From the NCBI GenBank assembly GCA_963784805.1, contig CAWASR010000007.1:8827-72826 (forward strand): a stretch of 64,000 nucleotides of DNA, in the 5' to 3' direction. Position 1 is the stretch's first letter. Each line of letters opens with the position of its first letter. The notes below the pieces were generated by a model. The model saw only the letters and a list, made by a program, of their open reading frames with translations, ran no database searches and was not told the DNA's origin. This DNA is from Roseiarcus sp963784805 (GTDB lineage Bacteria; Pseudomonadota; Alphaproteobacteria; Rhizobiales; Beijerinckiaceae). Positions 27,030 to 36,422 of the stretch are shown here, in pieces. A program made the translations under genes and the position numbers.

Positions 27030-28112
27030 TCAAAGCGACGGCGCCCAGGAGGCGGGCTTGGCGGCGCTCGCCCCGGCCGCCTCCGCGCGCTTCGCCTCGA
27101 TCGCCGCGATTGTCGCCCTCAAAACCTCGGTCACGCCGAGCCGCGCGACAGCTGAAAGCGGGATCGGCCGCGCGCGCTTTTCAGCGTCCGCGAGCTTCGG
27201 TCCGAAGCTGCGCATCGCGCGCTTCAACCGCTCGGTTTGCTTCCTGAGCGTCTCCTCGTCGACGGCGTCGACCTTCGACAGAGCGACGATCTCGGTCTTT
27301 GCGTCGAGCCCCGCGCCGTAGGCGGCGAGTTCACGCCGGATGGCGCGGTAGTCCGCGCCCGCATTGGCGCCGGTCGCGTCGATGAGATGCACCAGAGCGC
27401 CGCAGCGTTCGACATGGCCGAGGAAGCGGTCGCCGAGGCCATGGCCCTCATGCGCGCCCTCGATCAGGCCGGGGATGTCGGCGAGCACGAAATCACGCCC
27501 GTCGATCTGGACGACGCCGAGACCGGGATGCAGGGTGGTGAACGGATAGTCGGCGACCTTGGGCCTTGCGGCCGAGACAGCGGCCAGAAACGTCGATTTG
27601 CCCGCGTTGGGCAGGCCGACGAGGCCCGCGTCGGCGATCAGCTTCAGCCGCAGGATGAGGGTGCGCTCGATTCCCTTCTGGCCTGGATTGGCCCGCCGCG
27701 GGGCGCGATTGGTCGAGGTGGCGAAATGGGCGTTGCCGAAGCCGCCGTTGCCGCCTTGAGCGACGACGACGCGCTCGCCTTCGCGGGTCATGTCGGCGAG
27801 CGTCGAGCCGCTCTCTTCGTCGATGACCTGCGTGCCGACCGGGACTTTGAGCACCGCGTCGGCGCCGCGCCCGCCGGCGCGGTTCTTGCCCATCCCGTGC
27901 ATGCCGGTTCTGGCCTTGAAATGCTGCTGATAGCGGAAGTCGATCAGCGTGTTGAGGCCGGCGGCGCATTCGACTGCGACATCGCCGCCTCGCCCGCCGT
28001 CTCCGCCGTCGGGGCCGCCGAATTCGATGAATTTCTCGCGCCGGAACGAGACGCAGCCAGCCCCTCCGTCGCCTGAGCGGACGTAGACGCGCGCCTGGTC
28101 GAGGAATTTCAT
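27030..28112 (-). CDS. obgE: GTPase Obg/CgtA
   Basis: A 360-residue ribosome-assembly GTPase. The glycine-rich Obg fold is clear (VRSGDGGAGCVSFRREKFIEFGGPDGGDGGRGGDV), followed by the GTPase domain with G1 GLPNAGKSTFL, switch I and II FTTLHPGLGVV and ADIPGLIEGAHEGHGLGDRFLGH, and G4 in VALSKVDA. It assists 50S maturation and is essential in most bacteria. The ATG at 28112 gives the invariant start MKFLDQARVYVRSGDGG; the frame upstream belongs to another context. Gene order rplU-rpmA-GNAT-obg is typical of Rhizobiales. Confidence 0.96.
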   Translation of the reverse strand: MKFLDQARVYVRSGDGGAGCVSFRREKFIEFGGPDGGDGGRGGDVAVECAAGLNTLIDFRYQQHFKARTGMHGMGKNRAGGRGADAVLKVPVGTQVIDEESGSTLADMTREGERVVVAQGGNGGFGNAHFATSTNRAPRRANPGQKGIERTLILRLKLIADAGLVGLPNAGKSTFLAAVSAARPKVADYPFTTLHPGLGVVQIDGRDFVLADIPGLIEGAHEGHGLGDRFLGHVERCGALVHLIDATGANAGADYRAIRRELAAYGAGLDAKTEIVALSKVDAVDEETLRKQTERLKRAMRSFGPKLADAEKRARPIPLSAVARLGVTEVLRATIAAIEAKRAEAAGASAAKPASWAPSL

Positions 28113-28125
28113 CGCCGCCAGCCCT

Positions 28126-28737
28126 TCACGAGGCGCGAGCCAGTTGGGTTGACGCGGCGCGGCGGCGCACGCTTTCCTGCTCCCAGGCTTCGCGGCCGAG
28201 GCGGAAGGAATGGCACTCCACCATCGCGCCGCGCGCCGGCGCCCCCTGCAGCCCGGTTCCGGCGAACGCAAAGCCGCACTTCTCCAGCACCCGGCGCGAA
28301 GCCCCGTTCTCGACCCTGACGCTCGCCAGGATCTCGATCGCGGCGGTCAGCCTCAGGCCAGCGTCGATCATCGCCTCGGCAGCTTCGGTCGCCAGGCCCT
28401 TGCCCCAGGCTTCGGGCGCGAGCGCGAAGCCCAGCGTCAGGCGGTCCGAGCCGCGCGCCTCGAGGCTGATCGAGCCGAGAACTTCGCGCATGCCCTTCCG
28501 GGGCGTCATGACCAGGGTGAGATCGCGTCCCGAGGCGTTTCCTTCGCGCGCCGCATAAATGAAGCGCTCGGCGGAGCCGGGAGGATAGGGATGAGGGATG
28601 CGGGCGGTAAAGCGCGCAACCTCCCACAAGCCGCAGAACCGATCGATAGCCGCTGCGTCCGGGCCGCGCGGCCAGCGCAGCCACAACCGAGCGGTCTCCA
28701 GGCGGAACACATCGTCTCTGGCAAGATCGGGAAACAT
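28126..28737 (-). CDS. GNAT family N-acetyltransferase (RimJ/RimL type)
   Basis: A 203-residue acetyltransferase with the RimJ-like N-terminus FRLETARLWLRWPRGPDAAAIDRF and the acetyl-CoA region LGFALAPEAWGKGLATEAAEAMID, followed by SVRVENGASRRVLEKCGFAFAGTG. It sits between rpmA and obg, a position such a gene holds in many Rhizobiales. The function in that conserved place is not established. It ends 13 bases before the obg start and is probably in the same transcript. Confidence 0.88.
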   Translation of the reverse strand: MFPDLARDDVFRLETARLWLRWPRGPDAAAIDRFCGLWEVARFTARIPHPYPPGSAERFIYAAREGNASGRDLTLVMTPRKGMREVLGSISLEARGSDRLTLGFALAPEAWGKGLATEAAEAMIDAGLRLTAAIEILASVRVENGASRRVLEKCGFAFAGTGLQGAPARGAMVECHSFRLGREAWEQESVRRRAASTQLARAS

Positions 28738-28782
28738 GAGAGCACCGGTCCGGCGGCCCCAAAACGACAGGGCCTAAAACGA

Positions 28783-28938
28783 CGAAGGGGATACGGGCGA
28801 CCGCATCCCCTTCGTAAGCTAAAGGCTTACCGGACAACTGAGACGGCCCTTGGCCATTTGTCTCATCTCGAAGCTTTTGGTTTCGAGAACGTCCGCGGGG
28901 CTTGTCGCCTGAAGCGGGGTTCTCGTCTTCGCCCCCGC
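28783..28938 (-). terminator. Cluster of hairpins between rpmA and the GNAT gene
   Basis: Five inverted repeats lie one after another. They are CGAAGGGGAT...CCCCTTCG (28783-28814), GTAAGC/GCTTAC (28814-28830), GAGAC/GTCTC (28840-28864), TCTCGAA/TTCGAGA (28866-28888) and GCGGGG/CCCCGC (28914-28938). They follow the rpmA stop on the minus strand. None has a strong T-run, so they may slow or protect the rpmA transcript end rather than act as a single classical terminator. Confidence 0.5.
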
Positions 28939-28939
28939 T

Positions 28940-29206
28940 TTATTCCGCCGCGCTGAGCGCGAGCACCGTTACATATTGCCGGCCGTCGCCCTTGCGTTTG
29001 AACGCCACCTCGCCGGCGGCGGTGGCGAACAAGGTATGGTCGGTTCCGACGCCGACGTTGCGCCCGGCGTGGAACTTGGTGCCACGCTGACGTACAATTA
29101 TCATGCCGCTGACGACCTTCTCGCCGCCGAATTTCTTGACGCCAAGACGCCGCCCGTCCGAATCGCGACCATTGCGCGACGAACCGCCCGCTTTCTTGTG
29201 AGCCAT
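28940..29206 (-). CDS. rpmA: 50S ribosomal protein L27
   Basis: An 88-residue ribosomal protein with the standard start MAHKKAGGSSRNGRDSDGRRLGVKKFGGE and the core RQRGTKFHAGRNVGVGTDHTLFA. L27 sits at the peptidyl transferase centre, where its N-terminal tail contacts tRNA. No cleavable N-terminal extension of the Firmicutes kind is present. It follows rplU after 110 bases. Confidence 0.98.
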   Translation of the reverse strand: MAHKKAGGSSRNGRDSDGRRLGVKKFGGEKVVSGMIIVRQRGTKFHAGRNVGVGTDHTLFATAAGEVAFKRKGDGRQYVTVLALSAAE

Positions 29207-29316
29207 GGCTCTTGCTCCGAAACCTTCAGGCGCCGGCCTTCAGGCGCGGCGAAGTTGACATTCCCTGTAGCGCATCCGACCCCGGGAGGGAATCGCATGC
29301 GCCGATTTTGTTTTCC

Positions 29317-29676
29317 TTACGCCTCGGCCGAGGCGGTCGCGGCCGGTTGGGCGGGCTTGGCGCCGCCGGTTAGAATGTCGGTCACGCGCACGATCGTGAG
29401 ATCCTGCCGGTGGCCGCGCTTGCGCTTCGAGTTCTTGCGCCGGCGCTTCTTGAACGCGATCACCTTCGGCCCGCGCGTCTGTTCGACGATCTCGCCGACG
29501 ACGCTCGCGCCCGCCACATGCGGGGCGCCGATCTCGCTGATCGCGTCGCCGAACAGCGCCAGCACCTGATCGAACACCACCTGCGCCCCGGCTTCGCCGG
29601 GGAGCGCCATCACCGTGATCGTCTTCTCGGCGGCGACCCGATACTGCTTGCCGCCGGTCTTGATGACTGCGAACAT
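29317..29676 (-). CDS. rplU: 50S ribosomal protein L21
   Basis: A 119-residue protein: the first 100 residues are canonical L21 (MFAVIKTGGKQYRVAAEKTITV; VIAFKKRRRKNSKRKRGHRQDLTIVRVTDI), followed by an alanine-rich tail of about 15 residues as often in alphaproteobacteria. It binds 23S rRNA in the large subunit. The ATG at 29676 has a GAAAGAA-type site upstream. A terminator-like hairpin lies 170 bases upstream on the same strand (29848-29869). Confidence 0.97.
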   Translation of the reverse strand: MFAVIKTGGKQYRVAAEKTITVMALPGEAGAQVVFDQVLALFGDAISEIGAPHVAGASVVGEIVEQTRGPKVIAFKKRRRKNSKRKRGHRQDLTIVRVTDILTGGAKPAQPAATASAEA

Positions 29677-29847
29677 CGTTCTTTCCCGTGTTCCGCCCGG
29701 CTCGTTCGCGCGGCGAATTTCCGCGCGAGGCCGGCTTCTTTGCAGTTTCGGATCGAAAGCGCCGCGGCTCTTGAAAAAAGAACCCGCCGTCTCTCCCGCC
29801 CGGATTTGAGGCATGGCGCGCGCTTTTAGCCCACGCACAAAACCAAA

Positions 29848-29869
29848 AGCGCGGCTTTTTGGCCGCGCT
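29848..29869 (-). terminator. Terminator-like hairpin in the rplU leader (possible attenuator)
   Basis: On the minus strand an 8-bp perfect stem, AGCGCGGC/GCCGCGCT with a 6-base loop, is followed by a T-rich run (TTTTGGTTTTG). That is an intrinsic-terminator shape. The only gene further upstream on this side, the DUF2214 gene, is on the other strand and runs away, so there is no minus-strand transcript to end here. The hairpin therefore more likely lies inside the rplU leader and could attenuate the ribosomal protein operon. Confidence 0.5.
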
Positions 29870-30028
29870 GAAGCGCGCGAGGCTATAGAGCGGCAGGAGC
29901 GCGAAGTCAAACCGTTTTCGGCAAGGCGCGCGCGGGCGGCGGTCGTTCGCTTGCGCTCGGCGACCGTTTGGAGGCAGGTGAGACGGCATGACATCAGTTC
30001 GTGGCTGGCACGTTCTCGCGCGATCCTG

Positions 30029-30156
30029 CGTCATCGCGAGCGCGAGCGAAGCGATCCAGCCCTTGCGTCGCGGCGAAGCCGCCAGAAATGGCGGGCCGAC
30101 CGGAAACGCGGGCGGCAATGGAGGCGCTGGATCGCCACGCTTCGCTCGCGATGACG
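30029..30156. repeat. Interspersed palindromic repeat (about 30-base arms)
   Basis: The left arm (30029-30060), beginning CGTCATCGCGAG and ending GCGATCCAGC, is nearly the reverse complement of the right arm (30126-30156), beginning GCTGGATCGC and ending GCGATGACG. About 65 bases separate them. This is the common alphaproteobacterial element with the text CGTCAT-GCGAGCGAAGCGA. It lies in the interval before the DUF2214 gene. Confidence 0.8.
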
Positions 30157-30196
30157 GCGGCAAGCGAGCTTTTGTCCGAACGAGGGAGCGTGTGCG

Positions 30197-30658
30197 ATGT
30201 TTGTCGACTGGCTGCTCGCGAGCCTCCATCATCTGGCGGTGTTTTCGCTCGCCGGCATTCTCGCCGCCGAAATCGCGCTGACCGCCGGTCCCATCGACGG
30301 CCGCGCGGCGCTGAGGCTCGCGCGGGTCGACGTCTGGTTCGGGATCGCGGCGGCGATCGCGCTGGCTGCGGGCGCGGCGCGGGTGTTCCTGGGCGCCAAG
30401 GGCGCCGCCTACTATGGCGCCAACATGTTCTTCTGGCTCAAGATGGCGCTGTTCGCCGGGATCGTGCTGCTCTCGGTCGCCCCGACCTACTCCTATATCG
30501 TCTGGCGCCGCCGCTTTCGCGCCGACCCGACATTCCGTCCGCCCGAAGAGGACGTCGCGCAGCTGCGCACGGTGCTCTACAGCGAGGCTGTCCTGTTCGC
30601 CGCGATCCCGCTCTGCGCCGCCGCGATGGCGCGCGGGTATGGGATCTGGGGGATGTGA
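30197..30658 (+). CDS. DUF2214 family membrane protein
   Basis: A 153-residue inner-membrane protein with four helices (about residues 8-28, 45-70, 78-98 and 128-148). The start MFVDWLLASLHHLAVFSLAGILAAEIAL with its HH pair and the FWLKMALFAGIVLLSVAPTYSYIVWRRR block define DUF2214. Its role is unknown; histidines in the first helix could bind a metal or haem. It appears to be a single-gene unit. Confidence 0.85.
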   Translation: MFVDWLLASLHHLAVFSLAGILAAEIALTAGPIDGRAALRLARVDVWFGIAAAIALAAGAARVFLGAKGAAYYGANMFFWLKMALFAGIVLLSVAPTYSYIVWRRRFRADPTFRPPEEDVAQLRTVLYSEAVLFAAIPLCAAAMARGYGIWGM

Positions 30659-31084
30659 GAGGCGAGGGAGCGAGCAGAAATTACGACCAGGACGGTCGCC
30701 GCTGCCGCGCTTACGTAACGTGACGCCGCGGATCGGGAACGACAAACCGGCAGATGCGCGCCATGGAGGCTCGTCAAACAGGCGAGCGCCGCCGGAATGG
30801 TCGCACTAAATGGAGACTCATGCAAGCGTCATGTCTGGACGGCGCCCCTTGGTCAAGGGTTTCGTCGAGGCTTTGCGAACGTCTCGGGCGCGGTCACCGT
30901 AATTCTATTTCAAACTGCGATATCGTGGATGAATACTTTGGCGTGTCACATGCTTGCCGTACGGGCGCCGGCGCATGTATGTAACCTCTTCGTGAACCGC
31001 GAAAGCGTTTCGACAGTCCTGCAGACTCCAGGATCGCCCTGGCCACGACTCGAATTCGAAAAATAAACAAGGCTGAGGGGATCA
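30659..31084. other. Intergenic region upstream of the autotransporter
   Basis: About 425 bases without a recognisable gene. It is less GC-rich than the surroundings in its middle part (30890-31080) and should contain the promoter of the autotransporter gene, whose Shine-Dalgarno GAGGGG lies at 31076-31081, just before the ATG. I see no clear sigma-factor boxes. Confidence 0.5.
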
Positions 31085-34000
31085 ATGACGCCGACGAAAG
31101 TTTCGAACCGCGCCGGCGCCGGCGCGACGCGCCTCACTCGTCTCTCGGCGTCGCCCTCCCGGCTGACCCTGGCTCTCCTGCTCGGCGCGGGCGCGTCCGC
31201 CGTCTCAGTTACGGCGTTGGCGGCGAACTACAACGTGAGCGACGCCTCGCAGTTGACCAATGCGATCAACAGCGCCGCGAACGGCGATACGATCACCTTC
31301 ACGTCGAACATCACACTCGGCTCCCTTCTGCCGAACGTGACGAGAAACGTCACGATCAACGGCGGCAATTTCACGCTGTCGGGCGCAAGTCTGTATCGCG
31401 GCTTCCAGGTGACGTCGGGGACGGTCGCCATAAATGATTTGAAGATCGTCGACACGAAGGCGCAGGGCTTCAACGGCGGGAACTCTTTCCAAAACAAAAA
31501 TAGCGGCAACGGCGGCGGCGGCGGCGGCGGCGGCGCGGGATTGGGCTCAGGCCTGTTCATCGGGTACTCAGCGACCGTCAATCTGTCGAATGTCAGTTTT
31601 CAGGGTGGCAAGGCGATCGGGGGGAACGGTGGCGCTGCATTGAACTATGCGGGGAACAACGGCTTTCAAGGCGGCGGCGGCGGCGGCGGGACGACGGGAG
31701 CCGGTGGCGACGGAAGAGCCTTCGGCCTAGGGGGATCCGCCGGCGGCGGAGGAGGTGGATATGGAGGAAGCGTTCACTCGTACCAGGCCGAGTCCGGTTC
31801 GTTCGGCGGCGGCGGCGGCGGCGGCGGATTTGGCAATGGCAATGGACAGACCGGAGGTTTTGGCGGCGGCGGCGGCGGGGCCGGAAAAGGCTCTTCCGGT
31901 GGCGTAGGGGGCTTTGGCGCCGGCGGCGGCGGCGCAGATGGCTCGTCGAATAAAGGCGGGGGCGGTGCAGGAATGGGCGGCGCCGTCTTCGTGCAGCAGG
32001 GCGGCGCCTTGACGCTCGGAGGCTCCCTCGACATTTCCGGAAACACGGCCGCAGGCGGCACAGGCTTCCAACCCGGGCAGGGCTACGGCGCCGGTCTCTT
32101 CCTTGCGGGCAACGGCTCCCTCGCGCTCGCTCCCGGCGCGGGGCAGACGCAGACCATCAGCGACGCGATCGCCGACCAGACCGGGCTCTCGGGCGCCGGC
32201 GGCAGCTGGTCCCTCGTCAAGAACGGCGCAGGCACGACCATCCTGACGGGAGCGAACGCCTATTCCGGCGGCGCCACGATCAACGCGGGCGTGCTGCAGG
32301 GCAACACCGACAGTCTTCGCGGCAATATTGTCGACAATGCCTCCCTCGTCTTCGATCAGACAAGCGCGAGCCCCCCGGGAACTTTCGCCGGCGTGATTTC
32401 CGGGTCGGGGGCCCTCGCCAAGACCGGCGGCAATGAGTTGGTTTTGACCGGGGCCAACACCTTTTCGGGAGGGACGACCATCAACGGCGGCGTTCTGCGG
32501 TTCACCAACGACGGCAATCTCGGCGCGGCGGGCGTCGCCATCCAGATCTCCGGCGCCCAGGGCGAAGTGGGCACGACCAAAGACACCGCCGCGGGCACGA
32601 CGATCAGCCGCGCCCTCAACCTCACCGCCGCTTACGGCGGCATCGACGTCGCCCTCAATCCGCTCATTTGGAGCGGGGCCATATCGGGAGCCGGCACATT
32701 CATCAAGAGCGGCCGCGGCGATCTCACGCTGACCGGCCCCAACACCTATTCGGGCGGCACGATCGTCGGCGGCGGGCGGTTGTTGATCGGGTCCGACGCC
32801 GAACTCGGGGCGGCTGGCAGCAGCGTCTCCGTGCAGGCCGGCGGCAGCGTGAGCACGACCAACGGCACTCCCGCAGCCACTTCGATCAACCGCGAACTCA
32901 TGGTGGCCGGCGAAGGCGGCGTCGACGTCGCCCTCCATCCGCTGACCTGGAGCGGGGCTATCACCGGAACCGGCAAATTCATCAAGGGTGGCCCCGGCGA
33001 GCTCGAACTGACGGGCGCGAACACCTACACGGGCGGCACGCTGGTCAAAAGCGGGACCTTGCGGGTCGCGTCCGACGCCGAACTCGGGAACGGGGGAAAT
33101 GTAGTTCTCCAGGGCGGCGCATTGCGCGCCTCCGATACATTTACGACCGGGCGGAGCTTCACGCTCATCGGCAATGGCTCTTTCCTGGTCGACGCGGACA
33201 AGACCCTGACAGTAGCCGGGCTCATGGGCGGCGACGGCAACCTCACAAAAGTCGGTTACGGAACGCTGGTGCTTGCGGGCCCATCCACTCAATATCCCAA
33301 TGCCAACACCTATATCAACGGCGGCACGGTCGTCGGTAACACTTCGACCATTCGCGGGAACATTTACCTCGACCCCAACAAGGGCAACACCATCCCGCGC
33401 TCGGTGACTTTCAACCAGACCCAGGACGGAACCTACGGGGGCGCGATCACCGGCCTCGGCAGCCTCCTCAAGACCGGCGCCGGCGTCCTGATCCTCAAAG
33501 GCAAGAACACCTACAGCCTCGGCACGACGGTTCAGGCCGGGGCGCTGTTTGGCAATTCGGACAGCCTGCAAGGCGACATTACAAACAACGCCCAGATCAA
33601 CTTTGTTCAAAACTTCGACGGAACCTACTCCGGCAACATGACCGGCACCGGCGAGCTTATCAAGTCAGGGCCATCGAAGCTCAAGAACTCAGGGGACAAT
33701 TCGGCTGGACGAGCCCACCGCTGTCACGAACGGAACGCTCTCGGTGAATGGCACGCTGACCAGCCCGACCATTTACGTGAGCGGCCCCAATTCCGTTCTC
33801 GGGGGCAATGGCAAGATCGACGGCAATGTTCAAGTGTCGAACGGCGGAAGAGTTGCGCCAGGCAATTCGATTGGCACGATCACAATCGACGGCAGCCTGG
33901 CCATCAATCAGGGCTCGCTCGACATGGAAATCGCGCCCGGCGGCAAGAACGACAAGATCATCCTCACCGGGCCGAACGGCGTGCTGACTTTCGGCGTCGA

Positions 34001-35384
34001 CACGCTCAACGCGATCTTCGCGCCGGGACTCTACGCGCCTGCGACCTACACGCTCGCGACGACCTCGCAAGGCGTCAAGGGACGGATCGGAACGGTCAAT
34101 CCCGAGAATCTCCCGCCGAACTTCATCCCCTACGCCTACGCCACCTCCAACGAAGTGCTCCTGAAGCTGACGGCGGCGCTTGGACTGGACTACCCGTTAA
34201 GCGCCAACCAGCAGGCGATCACCGGTCCGCTCAATACGATCTACAATGCGACTGGCGTGCTGCCGTCCAATTTCGCCAATCTCTATGGCCTCTCCGGCGC
34301 GAACCTCGGAAATGTGCTGAGCCAGGCGACCGGCGAATCGGCGACGGGCCTCAGGCCGTCGGCGGTCCAGATGACCGACCAATTCCTCTCGCTGATGCTC
34401 GACCCGTTCGTGGACGGCCGCAGTGGCGTGGCCGGGGCAAGCGCGTCGCGCTTCGGTGGCCTTTTTCCCGACGCTGCGGCGCCGCCCGCCGGAGCTCTCG
34501 GCTACGCGGACACCCTTCCGACCCGCAAAGCAAATCCGGCGACGCAGTCGCCCTGGACCGCCTGGGCCGCAGCCTATGGCGGCGCGGGCCATGCCAGCGG
34601 CGATCCGTGGGGGGTGGGCAGCCACAGCCTCTCGGACAACGCGGGCGGGGTGGTCGCGGGCCTCGACTACCACGCCGCGCCGAACACGGTGTTCGGACTG
34701 GCGCTCGGCGGCGGCGGGACCAACTGGTCTGTAGCCGATGGCCTTGGCGGCGGCAACAGCGCGGCGTTCCAGGTCGGCGTCTACGGCGCCTCGCACTGGG
34801 GGCCTGTTTACCTCGGCGGCGCGCTGTCGTTCACCAACCACTGGGCCTCGACCGACCGCGCCGTGTTTGGCGAAGGTCTGACCGCCAACTACGACGCGCA
34901 GAGTTATGGCGCGAGGGTCGAGACGGGTTATCGGGTGGCGACGGCCTTCGGCGCCATCACGCCTTACGCCGCGGGACAGGCGCAGAGCTTCCACGCGCCG
35001 GGCTATGTCGAGAGCGGGTTCTACACCAACACTTTCGCGCTTGGGTTTGGATCCGACACAAGCTCGGATGAGCGCAGCGAACTTGGCCTCCGTTTCGACA
35101 CCCAGACCCCGGTTGGAGCCGACATGACGCTCGCCTTCCGGGGCCGCCTCGCCTGGGCGCATGACTGGTTCAGCAATTCATCGCTGGCCGCGGCTTTCCA
35201 AGGGCTTCCCGGCACGAGCTTCGTCGTGGACGGCGCGACGCCCTCCAGAAACCTCGCCCTGGTCTCCGCGGGGCTGGAGCTTCAATTGGCGAAGGGCGTG
35301 ACGCTGCAGGCGAAGTTCGACACCGAGCTCGGAAACCGGTCGACCCTGTACGCCGGGACGGGAACCCTGCGATATCAGTTCTGA
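31085..35384 (+). pseudogene. Glycine-rich autotransporter adhesin, frameshifted
   Basis: A type V secreted surface protein of about 1430 residues in two frames. The first frame (31085 to about 33710) encodes a long signal peptide (hydrophobic core LTLALLLGAGASAVSVTALA), a beta-helix start (NYNVSDASQLTNAINSAANGDTITF), a region of about 150 residues rich in poly-Gly runs, and six autotransporter-associated repeats such as LTGANTYTGGTLVKSGTLRV. The second frame (usable from 33642, clear from about 33720 to 35384) holds the end of the passenger (GGRVAPGNSIGTITIDGSL) and a complete autotransporter beta-barrel that starts near WTAWAAAYGGAG and ends in LRYQF. A +1 change of frame lies between 33642 and 33744; a GGGG run at 33692-33695 is one possible site. 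Both halves look well preserved, so this is either a recent mutation or a sequencing error. Confidence 0.85.
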
Positions 35385-35553
35385 CGCCTGTAGAATTCGA
35401 CGCCATCGAACCCGACCAGGAGGATCACGCTCGGCGGATACAGGCGCGCAATCTTATTACGTTTTACGGTGATAGGGTGGACGGCGCCCCCAACGGCATC
35501 GACTGTGCCAAGATGGTCGTTGTCACCAACCCATCTGAAAGGGAAGCCGTCGA

Positions 35554-35811
35554 TTGCGCAAGTCTATCCGGAATATCGCCGCTGTCACGCGTGTCGGGCT
35601 CGATCTGGCGAAGAACGCATTTCAGGTTCACGCCGTCGACGCGAAGGGCGAGGTCGTCGTTGCGCGCAAACTCACGCGCGGCCGGCTCGTCGCTTTTTTC
35701 GCCGAGCTGGCGCCGTGCGTGGTGGCGATGGAGGCCTGTTCGTCGGCCCATCATTGGGCGCATCAGGTGATGGCGCTCGGGCTCCCTCGCTGCGTTTTGC
35801 GTCTGTCTTGA
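35554..35811 (+). pseudogene. IS110-family transposase, N-terminal fragment
   Basis: About 75 codons from a TTG at 35554 match the start of IS110/IS1111-type transposases (DEDD type): RVGLDLAKNAFQVHAVDAKGEVVVARKLTRG and CVVAMEACSSAHHWAHQVMALG contain the first Asp and Glu of the catalytic set. Homology stops abruptly near 35782, after the ALG motif; a full transposase would have about 250 more residues. It follows the autotransporter by 170 bases. Confidence 0.8.
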
Positions 35812-36345
35812 ACTGAGGCCCCTTCCCTCCCCCGGCGTTACCCGGCTTCAGCGGTACTACAAGCCTCTCCGCCACCCCACAGGCCCGGCCTGTCCCTCGC
35901 GGGCGTCCGGTTGATCATCCCTGACCACGCTGTGGGGCTTCCCGTGTTGCGTACGCTTTCCTTGTGTCCATGCTGCCGCCAGTACCCCGGCGCAGCGACT
36001 GGGCGTCGTCTTCGCTCATCTCACCCAGCCGTATCAGCCTTCCCCGAAATTGCAGTCGGGTCGGCCTGCACATCGACCTTTTCGAGGCTTGCTCGGCGTT
36101 CACTCGCGTTGCGGCCCGCACACTCGCGCAGTCGCCTATACGTGACCCGCTACACCGAAGGCTTCAGCCATTTCGTCACCTCCATGACTGCTCCGGTTGC
36201 TTCCGGCTGGAGCGTTCGCCGGGTGGGGCTCTCGCCCCACCGGAAAGCGCCGCCTTCTCACGGCGCACGCAAATGGCTGTCATTCCGCAACGGCGTGGCC
36301 AGAAGCGCGATGGTGCAGAAATCGCGCTCCTCGAACCGGTGACGC
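35785..36345. other. Non-coding segment, possibly from a mobile element
   Basis: Right after the transposase fragment, about 560 bases carry no real gene on either strand. Several frames are open but translate to serine/arginine/proline-rich text without domain features. Phrases such as EGFSHFVTSMTAPVASGWS seem familiar to me from spurious small proteins in many genomes, which suggests a conserved non-coding or mobile sequence, but I cannot name it. The kdpE stop lies about 80 bases beyond. Confidence 0.35.
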
Positions 36346-36422
36346 GACCATGCTGCTCGATTCCGTGGGCCTGCGCCCTGCAGCGCCGCTCAATGAGGCT
36401 GGGATCTGCGAAGAAAACAAGT

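Noticed and set aside
33642..33744. Programmed frameshift in the autotransporter
   Set aside because: No slippery heptamer with a downstream structure is evident, and the change is +1; a mutation or read error is simpler.
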